From contig JAKEEU010000056.1 in assembly GCA_022616415.1 (NCBI GenBank), positions 96,837 through 160,836 on the forward strand: a stretch of DNA of 64,000 nt. The letters are read 5' to 3'. The notes below the pieces were generated by a model, which saw only the letters and a list, made by a program, of their open reading frames with translations, did no database searches and was not told the DNA's origin. Within the stretch, counting starts at the first letter, position 1. Each line of letters begins with the position of its first letter. The translations under genes were made by a program, and so were the position numbers. This DNA is from Candidatus Zhuqueibacterota bacterium (GTDB taxonomy: Bacteria > Zhuqueibacterota > Zhuqueibacteria > Zhuqueibacterales > Zhuqueibacteraceae). Positions 51,335 through 59,664 of this stretch are shown here, piece after piece.

Positions 51335-52828
51335 ATGTATCAGATTGCCCAAGGCACGACGCATGGTTTGGAAGACGTCAAGCATTTTATCGATATTATA
51401 AACACACTCGGCCAAAACAGCGTGCCGGAAGCCCGGTCTTTGTTTGATCCGGAACACGAAATCCTCGTTACACGCGCGCCGGGCCGGCTGGATGTGATGG
51501 GCGGTATTGCGGATTATTCCGGCTCATTGGTGTTGCAATTACCGCTCAAAGAAGCAACGGTGGCAGCAATTCAATTGAACCCCAACAGAAGGTTGAGAAT
51601 TGTCAGTTTGAGTCCAAAAGAAAATGGCCGGTCACCACATTTTGAAATGGCGCTGGATGATTTCGAGGAGGCCGGAAGTCCGCTCGACTATCAATCCGCC
51701 CAAAAGTATTTCCGAAAGAATGCTGCAACGGCGTGGGCTGCGTATGCTGCCGGCGCCTTTCTCGTTTTACTGAAAGAGAAAAACGCTCGGTTCAAAAACG
51801 GCGCTCGCATTTTGATTTATTCGAAAGTTCCTGAAGGCAAAGGCGTAAGCTCTTCGGCGGCGCTCGAAGTGGCCGTCATGGCAGCGGTGACGGCGGCATT
51901 TAAAATTAAAATACCCCCGCCGGAGTTGGCGGTTTTATGTCAAAAAGTTGAGAACCTGGTGGTCGGTGCGCCCTGCGGCATCATGGATCAAATGGCCTCA
52001 GCTTGCGGCAAAGCCGGGCAGCTTTTATCGCTCCTTTGCCAGCCCGCTATTTTGCAAGAGCCGGTCGGCATTCCGAACCATATTTCATTTTGGGGAATTG
52101 ATTCGGGCGTGTCGCATTCCGTTGTCGGCGCGGACTACACCTCCGTGCGCGTCGGCGCGTTCATGGGATACAGATTGATTGCCGGGCTGGCAGGCCTGGT
52201 CGTATCGTCGGGAAAACATGAACAGCAGGTTTGCATAAATGACACGAAGTGGAATGGGTATCTGGCAAATATCACTCCTTCAGTGTACGAGCATTATTAC
52301 GCGGCGCATTTGCCGGATGAAATCAACGGAAGCTCTTTTATTGAGCGTTATCAGGGCACGACCGACGAAGTAACGGAAATCAAACCGGATGGCGTTTATA
52401 AAATAGCCAGGCCCACAACGCATCCCATTTATGAGCATTTTCGCGTGCGCACTTTTGCCGAGCTGCTGCAAAATCCTAAGCGTGAACGGGCTTTGGAGCA
52501 ACTGGGAGAATTGATGTATCAATCGCACGGCAGCTATTCGGCTTGCGGGTTGGGATCGGAAGGCACAGACCGGTTGGTTGAGCATGCCAGAAGGCTCGGC
52601 CCTAAGAAGGGGATATTCGGCGCCAAAATAACCGGCGGGGGCAGTGGCGGTACGGTTGCGCTATTGGGTGAAGCCAATGCTTATCAGTCTATTGTTGAGA
52701 TTGGCGAACGATACGCCGAGGAAACCAACCATGAACCGCAAATTTTTAGCGGATCATCCATGGGCGCGGATGATTTTGGCCGTCTGATTTTGAAAAATAC
52801 CATTCAACCACGATTTACAAATCCATAA
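51335..52828 (+). CDS. GHMP kinase, galactokinase/L-arabinokinase-like
   Basis: ATP-dependent sugar-1-kinase of 497 residues. The sugar signature reads APGRLDVMGGIADYSGSLVLQ, in contrast to the galactokinase GRVNLIGEHTDYNDG; the same GGIADYSG form is, to my knowledge, found in the kinase domain of plant L-arabinokinase. Other motifs are standard: ATP loop PEGKGVSSSAALEVAV, catalytic GAPCGIMDQMASACG, and KITGGGSGGTVALLG near the end. It follows the GalT-like gene and a GH127 arabinofuranosidase, and the window has no araA, araB or araD. L-arabinose is therefore a reasonable substrate; galactose cannot be excluded. Confidence 0.85.
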   Translation: MYQIAQGTTHGLEDVKHFIDIINTLGQNSVPEARSLFDPEHEILVTRAPGRLDVMGGIADYSGSLVLQLPLKEATVAAIQLNPNRRLRIVSLSPKENGRSPHFEMALDDFEEAGSPLDYQSAQKYFRKNAATAWAAYAAGAFLVLLKEKNARFKNGARILIYSKVPEGKGVSSSAALEVAVMAAVTAAFKIKIPPPELAVLCQKVENLVVGAPCGIMDQMASACGKAGQLLSLLCQPAILQEPVGIPNHISFWGIDSGVSHSVVGADYTSVRVGAFMGYRLIAGLAGLVVSSGKHEQQVCINDTKWNGYLANITPSVYEHYYAAHLPDEINGSSFIERYQGTTDEVTEIKPDGVYKIARPTTHPIYEHFRVRTFAELLQNPKRERALEQLGELMYQSHGSYSACGLGSEGTDRLVEHARRLGPKKGIFGAKITGGGSGGTVALLGEANAYQSIVEIGERYAEETNHEPQIFSGSSMGADDFGRLILKNTIQPRFTNP

Positions 52829-52850
52829 CCAAAGAATAATTTTAAAAACC

Positions 52851-53597
52851 ATGCAAAAGCAAAAATCAGCATTAACCCGCAGAAAGTTCATTGCCACCAC
52901 CGGCACAGCAGTCGCGGGCGCTGCGATTGCAAGGCCGCTTTCCAGCAGCCTTTTGGCAATATCACCTCCGCGCAAGAAGATGCGACTGGCAATTGTCGGC
53001 ACGGGTGTGCGCGCGTGCGGGATGTACGGAAAAAATTTGCTGGCGGAATACAACGATTACGTCGAGATCGCCGGCTTGTGCGACGCCAATCCTGGGCGGC
53101 TGGCGTATGCGAAAAGCTACATTCGCGACGCCTGCGTTTGGCGCGAAGAAATTGATATCTACGACAAGATGGCCGTCCTCATCAAATACGCCAACGGCGT
53201 GCAGGTGACGTATTCGCTGACGACGTACTCGCCGTACGAAGGCTACCGCATTGCGTTCAACGGCACCAAAGGCCGGCTCGAGGCGTGGATTCACGAGCGG
53301 CAACCCTGGCCGATGGAAGACTACGACGAGCTCAGGCTGACCATGAATTTTGGCGACACCCAGCTCATCCGCATTCCTCACGGCAGTGGCGGGCACGGCG
53401 GCGGCGACCGGCGTTTGTTGGACAAATTGTTCAAAGATCCAAACCTGCCGGACCCGCTGAAGCAATCCGCCGGCACGCGCGACGGCGCCATGTCGATTCT
53501 GGCCGGCGTTGCCGCCAGAAAAAGCATCGACAGCGGAAAACCGGTGAAGATCGCGAGCTTGACCGAGCTGAAACCGCAAGCAAAACGGCCCGGATAA
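52851..53597 (+). pseudogene. Gfo/Idh/MocA oxidoreductase with internal deletion
   Basis: An ORF of 248 residues instead of about 430. It keeps the Tat-like leader (TRRKFIATTGTAVAGAA), the NAD-binding start (RLAIVGTGVRACGMYG, IAGLCDANPGRLAYAK) and the C-terminal quarter (DACVWREEIDIYDKMAV ... YEGYRIAFNGTKGRLEAW ... DGAMSILAGVAARKSIDSG). The whole centre, including the EKP motif and the substrate helix with the conserved His, is missing after about residue 90, while the frame is kept. Either a recent in-frame deletion produced a relic, or the shortened protein has another use. Catalysis is unlikely. Confidence 0.75.
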
Positions 53598-53648
53598 TTT
53601 GATCACAACTATTCGAAACGTTTATTCACAAACGCATCGAGGCAAAAA

Positions 53649-54932
53649 ATGAGAGTCATGATAGCTTTAACAATGACCATCTTTGTGGCCCTGCTCAGCG
53701 GATGCAACAAGGGTGAAAAAGGTGGCGATGTAGTCGGGGGCGAATATCCTGAAGTTATGATATTCGACGTGGAAAACTCGGCAAATCAGTTGCGAAAAGA
53801 TGCGGCGTTTTTTTTGCCGGTTGAAAAGATCAAAGCAAAGCATCCGAATTTCAATGCCAACGCTTTTGTCGTCTTTCACGAGGAACAGGAGCTTGCCAGC
53901 CAAGCCAACGATCTCGACGGCGATGGCAATGCCGATCAAATCGTGTGCGTTGCGGATTTCGCTCCTGATGAAACGAAAGCATTGACGCTGCGTTTTGCCA
54001 AATCCGGCGTGCAACCGCGAGAATATCCCAAGCGCACGCAAGCTGAACTCGCGCACAAATTCGGCGGCAAGTTTGTCAACCGCAAATACGAGGGTGGAAC
54101 GTTTCAGAACGTGCAATACCTGCGAGTGCCGCCCGAGCATACCGATCATTCATTCTATATCCGTTACGAAGGGCCGGGGTGGGAGTCGGATAAAGTCGGC
54201 TATCGTTTCTATCTCGATTGGCGCAATGCCACAGATATTTTTGGCAAGAAAACACCGAACATGGTTCTGCAAAATGTGGGACAGGATGGCTTCGATTCGT
54301 ATCATGAAATATCGGATTGGGGCATGGACATTTTGAAAGTCGGCGAATCCTTGGGCATCGGCTCTCTGGCGATGTGGCGCGACGGCAAAGCCAATCGCGT
54401 TTCGCAGACCGACAGTGTGACTTGCGCAATTGTTGCAAACGGCGCGGTGCAGTCGCAAATCCAAACCAAGTATTTTGGGTGGAAAGTTGGCGACGGTTCC
54501 TACGACCTCGTTTCCGATTTATCCATCACTGTCGGCAGCCGTCTGACCGAACATGCCATTGCGATTTCGGGAACTCCTGAGAACTTGTGCACGGGCATCG
54601 TCAAGCTCGAAAACAGCACGCTGCTCACGACGCCGGAAACAAACTCCGGCTGGACGTATTTGGCAACCTATGGCAAACAAAGTTTGGCGGAAGATCATCT
54701 CGGCATGGCGGTTTTGTATCGGAAGAATGATTTGATCGAAGTGGCCGAAGATCAGCACAGCCACGTGGTCGTGCTCAAACCGGCGAACGGCCAATTGACT
54801 TACTATTTTTTGGGCGCTTGGGAGCAGGAGCTTAACGGCATCAAAACCGCAGAAGAGTTTGAAGCTTGTCTTAAACAGGCGATGGCGGAATTAAATTCGC
54901 CGCTCACCATTCATTTTGACCGTTCAGAATAA
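53649..54932 (+). CDS. DUF4861 lipoprotein
   Basis: A 427-residue lipoprotein (lipobox LLSGC near residue 19) of the DUF4861 family, which is recurrent in pectin and other uronate polysaccharide loci but has no settled activity. Visible features: an N-terminal sandwich (DVENSANQLRKDAAFFLP), a calcium-like DLDGDGNADQI loop, and a central GPGWESDKVGYRFYLDWRNATDIFGKK that is well conserved in the family. Neighbours are the oxidoreductase relic and kduI. A periplasmic role in oligo-uronate processing is likely. Confidence 0.85.
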   Translation: MRVMIALTMTIFVALLSGCNKGEKGGDVVGGEYPEVMIFDVENSANQLRKDAAFFLPVEKIKAKHPNFNANAFVVFHEEQELASQANDLDGDGNADQIVCVADFAPDETKALTLRFAKSGVQPREYPKRTQAELAHKFGGKFVNRKYEGGTFQNVQYLRVPPEHTDHSFYIRYEGPGWESDKVGYRFYLDWRNATDIFGKKTPNMVLQNVGQDGFDSYHEISDWGMDILKVGESLGIGSLAMWRDGKANRVSQTDSVTCAIVANGAVQSQIQTKYFGWKVGDGSYDLVSDLSITVGSRLTEHAIAISGTPENLCTGIVKLENSTLLTTPETNSGWTYLATYGKQSLAEDHLGMAVLYRKNDLIEVAEDQHSHVVVLKPANGQLTYYFLGAWEQELNGIKTAEEFEACLKQAMAELNSPLTIHFDRSE

Positions 54933-55040
54933 ATATCTTGATTTTAAGAAATCCGTCATTCATTTTGCTTGATGACTGCCTTCATTTGTTGGCGCTGTAG
55001 TTATATGGGGCGGGAGTTTTTTTGTTTAAGGAGAATCGCG

Positions 55041-55871
55041 ATGAAAACCTTACCAGCCATAGATCCTGTCCGCTCTAGAAGCCTGACCACCTCCGAGCTT
55101 AGAGAAGCATTCTTGCTCGCAGACTTGTTCCGGCCGGAGGTGGTCAAATTAGTCTACTCAGAAAATGACCGCGCCGTTGTCGGTGCTGCAGTTCCGGTGA
55201 AAGAAAAATTGCCTCTGCAAACTTCCAAAGAATTGGCGGCGGATTGTTTTGCGCAACGCCGCGAGATCGGCGTGCTCAATATCGGCGGCGCGGGACGGAT
55301 TAGCGTCGATAAGAATGTTTTCAATCTCGCGAATCGTGATATGCTTTACATCGGCAAAGGTGCAAAAGAAATCGTCTTCAGCAGCGAGAAAGCTGCAGAG
55401 CCGGCAGCATTTTTCATTTTGAGTTTTCCCGCGCATCAAAGTTATCCAACCAAACTGATGCGCTTTGCCGAGGCGGAAGCGGTTCGTCTCGGATCACCGG
55501 AGGGCGCCAACCAGCGCACGATCTACAAATATATTCATCCCGGCGGCATTCAAAGCTGCCAGTTGGTGATGGGTTTCACCCAACTCGAAATCGGCGCGGT
55601 GTGGAACACCATGCCGCCGCATACGCACAACCGCCGCATGGAAGTGTACATGTATTTCGATCTGCCGGAAAACGCGCGCGTGTTTCATTTCATGGGACAG
55701 CCGGAAGAAACGCGCCATCTCGTAATCGCCAATCGTCAAGCCGTGATCTCGCCAAGCTGGTCGATTCACTGCGGCGCCGGCACGGGCGCTTATTCATTTT
55801 GTTGGGGCATGGGTGGCGAGAATCAGGCGTTCGAGGATATGGATGCGGTGAGTATGGAAGAGTTACGCTGA
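55041..55871 (+). CDS. kduI: 5-keto-4-deoxyuronate isomerase
   Basis: Cytoplasmic cupin isomerase (276 residues) that converts 5-keto-4-deoxyuronate, the product of GH105, into 2,5-diketo-3-deoxygluconate. The zinc site is visible in MPPHTHNRRMEVYMYFDL with the later His in SWSIHCGAGT; the LTTSELREAFLLADLF start is typical. ATG 55041 is chosen since AAGGAG lies seven bases upstream; a longer frame from 54969 has no such signal. kduD follows after a repeat element. Confidence 0.95.
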   Translation: MKTLPAIDPVRSRSLTTSELREAFLLADLFRPEVVKLVYSENDRAVVGAAVPVKEKLPLQTSKELAADCFAQRREIGVLNIGGAGRISVDKNVFNLANRDMLYIGKGAKEIVFSSEKAAEPAAFFILSFPAHQSYPTKLMRFAEAEAVRLGSPEGANQRTIYKYIHPGGIQSCQLVMGFTQLEIGAVWNTMPPHTHNRRMEVYMYFDLPENARVFHFMGQPEETRHLVIANRQAVISPSWSIHCGAGTGAYSFCWGMGGENQAFEDMDAVSMEELR

Positions 55872-55913
55872 GATTTGGAACACCCAAAATTTTTACAAAC
55901 TGAACAAGTTTTT

Positions 55914-55968
55914 CCAACGGATTGAAGAACCCAACTGATCTAATCCGTTGGGTTTTTCTATCCGCTGG
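55914..55968. repeat. CCAACGGAT-family inverted repeat, copy 2
   Basis: Starts CCAACGGATTGAAGAACCC and ends GGGTTTTTCTATCCGCTGG. When inverted it aligns with the element at 27956-28029. Its last bases (CTGGAG) form the ribosome-binding site of kduD. Confidence 0.8.
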
Positions 55969-55977
55969 AGTCATCGT

Positions 55978-56739
55978 ATGATCCTGGACAAATTCAAACT
56001 CAACGGCAAAGTCGCCATCGTCACTGGCGCGTCGCGGGGATTGGGCCGCGGCATGGCGCTCGGACTCGCAGAAGCCGGCGCGGATTTGGTTCTCGTTGGC
56101 GTCAGCGATATGACGGCGAGCAGACAAGAAATCGAAAAACTTGGCCGGCGCTGTGCAACTGTTACGGCGAATTTGAACGACAAAGATTGCGTTGCAACCA
56201 TCATCAACACCGCGGTTGAGAACATGGGAGGAATCGACATTCTCGTGAACAATGCCGGCATCATCCGGCGCGCGCCGTTGCTCGAATTTGCCGAGAAAGA
56301 TTGGGATGAAGTGATCAATGTTAATTTGCGCACATTATTCTTTCTCAGTCAGGCCGCAACGAAAGTGATGGTCGAGCAAGGCCGCGGCGGCAAGATCATC
56401 AACGTCGCCTCGTTGCTCTCGTTCCAAGGCGGCATCTTGGTTCCTTCTTACACGGCCTCGAAAAGTGGCGTGATGGGGCTGACTCGTATTTTTGCCAACG
56501 AGCTGGCGCGCCATAACATCAACGTGAACGCCATTGCTCCCGGCTACATGGCGACGGACAATACCAAAGCGCTGCGTGAAGATCCCAAGCGCAGCGTTGA
56601 ATTGCTCGCGCGCATTCCGGCGGGGCGTTGGGGTACGCCGGATGATTTAATGGGCGCGGCAGTCTTTTTGGCGTCGGAAGCCTCAAATTATATGCAAGGC
56701 CACACACTGGTCGTCGACGGCGGTTGGTTGAGCCGTTAA
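55978..56739 (+). CDS. kduD: 2-keto-3-deoxygluconate-forming SDR dehydrogenase
   Basis: Short-chain dehydrogenase (253 residues) reducing 2,5-diketo-3-deoxygluconate to 2-keto-3-deoxygluconate after KduI. Cofactor loop TGASRGLGRGMA, NNAGIIRRAP (the IIRR form is typical of KduD), catalytic Ser in NVASLLSFQGG and YTASK, and C-terminal VDGGWLSR. ATG 55978 has GGAG about seven bases upstream, provided by the repeat that precedes it. In a run with kduI, the pair metabolises unsaturated uronate. Confidence 0.94.
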   Translation: MILDKFKLNGKVAIVTGASRGLGRGMALGLAEAGADLVLVGVSDMTASRQEIEKLGRRCATVTANLNDKDCVATIINTAVENMGGIDILVNNAGIIRRAPLLEFAEKDWDEVINVNLRTLFFLSQAATKVMVEQGRGGKIINVASLLSFQGGILVPSYTASKSGVMGLTRIFANELARHNINVNAIAPGYMATDNTKALREDPKRSVELLARIPAGRWGTPDDLMGAAVFLASEASNYMQGHTLVVDGGWLSR

Positions 56740-56760
56740 CCTGATTTCTTCAATCACAAA

Positions 56761-56803
56761 GGCAGAATGATTACTTGGCAGAATAATTTTTAATCATTCT
56801 GCC
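56761..56803. repeat. Short GGCAGAAT-family hairpin
   Basis: GGCAGAATGATT (56761-56772) and GGCAGAATAATT (56777-56788) face AATCATTCTGCC (56792-56803). Lies between kduD and the TRAP operon. Confidence 0.8.
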
Positions 56804-56847
56804 ATTCAAAATCTTTGCCTAATGTGAAATCAATCCTGCATTTTTCC

Positions 56848-57831
56848 ATGAGAAGCAAAGTAAAAGCGATTATCGCATTCGAAATTCTCACTCTGATCTT
56901 CATCGGCTGCGGCCGCGAAAGCCGCGTGACGGTGCTCAAGCTGGCGCACGGCCTCGATTCCAGCCATCCCGTTCACAAAGCAATGGAATACATGGCCGAA
57001 CGCGCGCAGGAAAAATCCGCCGGGAAACTCCGCATCGACATTTATCCCAGCCAGCAATTGGGAACCGAGCGCGAGTGCCTCGAGCTGCTGCAAATCGGCA
57101 GCCTCGGCATGACCAAAGTTTCAACCAGCGTCATGGAAGGGTTCGCCCCCTCGCATAAAGTTTACAGCCTGCCTTATTTGTTTCGTGACGAAGCGCATCG
57201 GTTCAAAGTTTTGGAGGGTGAGATCGGCGAACGCTTGTTGTCGGCGCCGGAAAAATTTTTCCTCCGCGGACTTTGCTACTACGATGCCGGCAGCCGGAGT
57301 TTCTACACCAAAGCGAAACCAATTATGAGCCCGGCAGATCTGACCGGACTGAAGATTCGCACGCAGGAAAGCACCACCTCGATGAAGATGGTATCATCTC
57401 TCGGCGGCTCGCCGACGCCGATTGCCTGGGGTGAGCTGTACACCGCCTTGCAGCAAGGCGTGGTGGATGGCGCGGAAAATAATCCGCCGAGCTTTCATCT
57501 CTCGCGGCACTATGAAGTCTGCAAATACTACGCGCTCGATGAGCACACCTCGGTGCCCGACGTGCTGGTTATCAGCACGGTGATCTGGAAAGATCTCTCC
57601 TCCGAAGAGCAGCGCTGGCTGCAGGAGGCCGCCCACGAGTCCGCAGAGTATCAAAAGAAAATTTGGCAGGAAGCCACCGAGCACGCGCTCGCCGAAGTGC
57701 AAAAGGCCGGCGTCGAAATTTTTCATCCGGACAAAACGCCGTTCACTGAAACGGTTACCGGCCTTTACGAGGAATACAGAAACCAACCGGAAATTTACAA
57801 CCTGATTCAAGAAATCAAAGCCGTGAGGTGA
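56848..57831 (+). CDS. TRAP transporter substrate-binding protein (DctP family), lipoprotein
   Basis: Periplasmic solute receptor of the TRAP uptake system. After a signal with lipobox (LIFIGC) come LKLAHGLDSSHPVHKAMEYMAE, the ligand-binding Arg in GLKIRTQES and WGELYTALQQGVVDGAENNP, all typical of DctP. The lipid anchor is less common for this family. ATG 56848 starts the signal peptide; upstream in-frame starts only extend it. The three TRAP genes overlap or nearly touch and lead into uxaC, so galacturonate or a related uronate is the expected ligand. Confidence 0.92.
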   Translation: MRSKVKAIIAFEILTLIFIGCGRESRVTVLKLAHGLDSSHPVHKAMEYMAERAQEKSAGKLRIDIYPSQQLGTERECLELLQIGSLGMTKVSTSVMEGFAPSHKVYSLPYLFRDEAHRFKVLEGEIGERLLSAPEKFFLRGLCYYDAGSRSFYTKAKPIMSPADLTGLKIRTQESTTSMKMVSSLGGSPTPIAWGELYTALQQGVVDGAENNPPSFHLSRHYEVCKYYALDEHTSVPDVLVISTVIWKDLSSEEQRWLQEAAHESAEYQKKIWQEATEHALAEVQKAGVEIFHPDKTPFTETVTGLYEEYRNQPEIYNLIQEIKAVR

Positions 57832-57833
57832 GC

Positions 57834-58340
57834 ATGCAAAGAATCCGAGCCGCCGTCGATCGCACGTTGGAATGGTTGGTGATCGCGCTCATGGGCGTGA
57901 TGGTCCTCAACGTTTTGTGGCAAGTGTTCACGCGCTTCGTGTTGCGCGACCCCAGCTCGTACACCGAAGAATTGGCGCGCTATCTCCTGATCTGGGTCGG
58001 TTTGATCGGCGCCGGTTATGCCGCCAGCCAAAAAATGCACCTCGCCATCGACATTTTGACTATGCGCTTGAGCGGAAAAAGCCGAAGTCTGGCCGAGATG
58101 TTCATTTACCTCTGCACTTTTCTTTTTGCGCTTTTGATCATGGTGATTGGCGGCATGCGCCTGGTCAATCTCACCCTCACGCTGAATCAAATCTCTGCGG
58201 CGCTGCAAATCAAGCTGGGATACGTTTACCTGGCGCTGCCGTTGAGCGGGCTCATCATCATGTTTTACGCCGGATGGTTTTTTGCCGAACAGCTTCGCAT
58301 GCTTTTCGACGGCAAAGCGATGCCAAATTCCAACCGCTGA
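57834..58340 (+). CDS. TRAP transporter small permease (DctQ family)
   Basis: Four-helix membrane subunit of 168 residues (helices near 15-35, 48-65, 88-110, 128-150). WQVFTRFVLRDPSSYTEELARYLLIWVGLIGAGYAASQKMHLAIDI is the family signature. ATG 57834 follows GAGG; a GTG at 57828 overlaps the dctP stop as GTGA, so translation is coupled in either case. It scaffolds the large permease to the binding protein. Confidence 0.92.
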   Translation: MQRIRAAVDRTLEWLVIALMGVMVLNVLWQVFTRFVLRDPSSYTEELARYLLIWVGLIGAGYAASQKMHLAIDILTMRLSGKSRSLAEMFIYLCTFLFALLIMVIGGMRLVNLTLTLNQISAALQIKLGYVYLALPLSGLIIMFYAGWFFAEQLRMLFDGKAMPNSNR

Positions 58341-58361
58341 CCAACGTTAATTGGCTCGAAT

Positions 58362-59654
58362 ATGACCGAAATACTCTTTCTCGTCATCAGCTTTGTTGTT
58401 CTGCTCCTGCTCGGAGTGCCCATCGCTTATTGTATCGGCATCTCGACCACGGTCACGATGCTGTTGAGCATCAAGACCATGCCGGCGCTAACCACGGTGG
58501 CACAGCGCATGGCAACCGGCCTCGACAGTTTCGCCCTGCTGGCCATTCCATTTTTCATTCTCGCCGGCCAACTGATGAATCGCGGCGGCGTCGCGCGGCG
58601 GTTGATCGATCTCGCCAAATCCATCGTCGGCATGCTGCCCGGCGGCTTGGCTTACGTGAACATCCTCGCGTGCATGCTGTTCGGCGCGATCTCGGGTTCG
58701 GCAGCAGCGGCCGCGGCCGCGATTGGCGGATTTATGGCCCCTTTGATGGCCAAGGAAGGCTACGACAAAAACTTCAGCGCCGCGGTCAACATCACTTCTT
58801 CGACCACGGGTTTGCTGATTCCGCCCAGCAACATCCTGATCGTCTATTCGCTCGCCAGCGGCGGCGTGTCGATTGCCGCGCTATTTCTCGCCGGTTATCT
58901 TCCCGGCATCATTGTCGGCGTGGCGCTGATGATCGTTGCGGGCTTTATAGCGTACAAAAAAAATTATCCGGTCGGTGACCGCATTTCACTGAAAGAAAGT
59001 TTTAGGCGCTTTCTCGATGCGATTCCGAGTTTGTTTCTGCTGGTCGTGGTGATGGGAGGAATCATCGCCGGTTATTTTACCGCCACGGAGGCCTCGGCTA
59101 TTGCCGTGCTGTACACGTTTATTCTCTCCGTGCTCGTTTATCGCGAAGTCAAATGGAAAGAAATTCCCCAAATTTTGCTCGACTCGGCAGCCACCACGGC
59201 CATCGTCATGCTGCTGATCGGCACCTCGATGGGCATGTCGTGGATCATGTCGTATGAGAACATTCCACAAAACGTCAGCGAAGCCTTGATCGCGCTGACC
59301 GACAGCAAGATTGTCATTTTGCTGATCATCAACTTGATTCTGTTGTTCGTCGGCACGTTTATGGACATGACGCCGGCGGTGTTGATTTTTACGCCCATTT
59401 TTCTGCCCGCAGTGATGAAGCTGGGAATGGATCCCATTCACTTCGGCATCATTTTGGTTTTGAATTTGTGCATCGGCCTTTGCACGCCGCCGGTGGGAAG
59501 CGTGTTGTTTATCGGTTGCGGCGTCGCCAATACCACCGTGGTCAAAGTTCTCAAGCCGCTCATGCCGTTGTTCGTCGCGATGATTGTGGCGCTCATTTTA
59601 GTGACGTACGTTCCCGAATTGAGCCTGGCTTTGCCAAGGTGGTTTGGATTTTAA
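58362..59654 (+). CDS. TRAP transporter large permease (DctM family)
   Basis: Na+-driven membrane subunit of 430 residues, about 12 helices. Family features: LLLLGVPIAYCIGISTTVTML, IPFFILAGQLMNRGGVARRLIDLAKSIVG, SGSAAAAAAAIGGFMAPLM and TPPVGSVLFIGCGVANTTV. Ten bases separate its stop from the uxaC start, so transport and catabolism are in one operon. Confidence 0.95.
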   Translation: MTEILFLVISFVVLLLLGVPIAYCIGISTTVTMLLSIKTMPALTTVAQRMATGLDSFALLAIPFFILAGQLMNRGGVARRLIDLAKSIVGMLPGGLAYVNILACMLFGAISGSAAAAAAAIGGFMAPLMAKEGYDKNFSAAVNITSSTTGLLIPPSNILIVYSLASGGVSIAALFLAGYLPGIIVGVALMIVAGFIAYKKNYPVGDRISLKESFRRFLDAIPSLFLLVVVMGGIIAGYFTATEASAIAVLYTFILSVLVYREVKWKEIPQILLDSAATTAIVMLLIGTSMGMSWIMSYENIPQNVSEALIALTDSKIVILLIINLILLFVGTFMDMTPAVLIFTPIFLPAVMKLGMDPIHFGIILVLNLCIGLCTPPVGSVLFIGCGVANTTVVKVLKPLMPLFVAMIVALILVTYVPELSLALPRWFGF

Positions 59655-59664
59655 AGGAGCTTTC

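Noticed and set aside
53603..53631. Pair of TCACAA motifs before the DUF4861 gene as another LytTR site
   Set aside because: Period is 23 bp, the core CCGYT is absent and no TTGCAA-N17-TAAGTT promoter follows.
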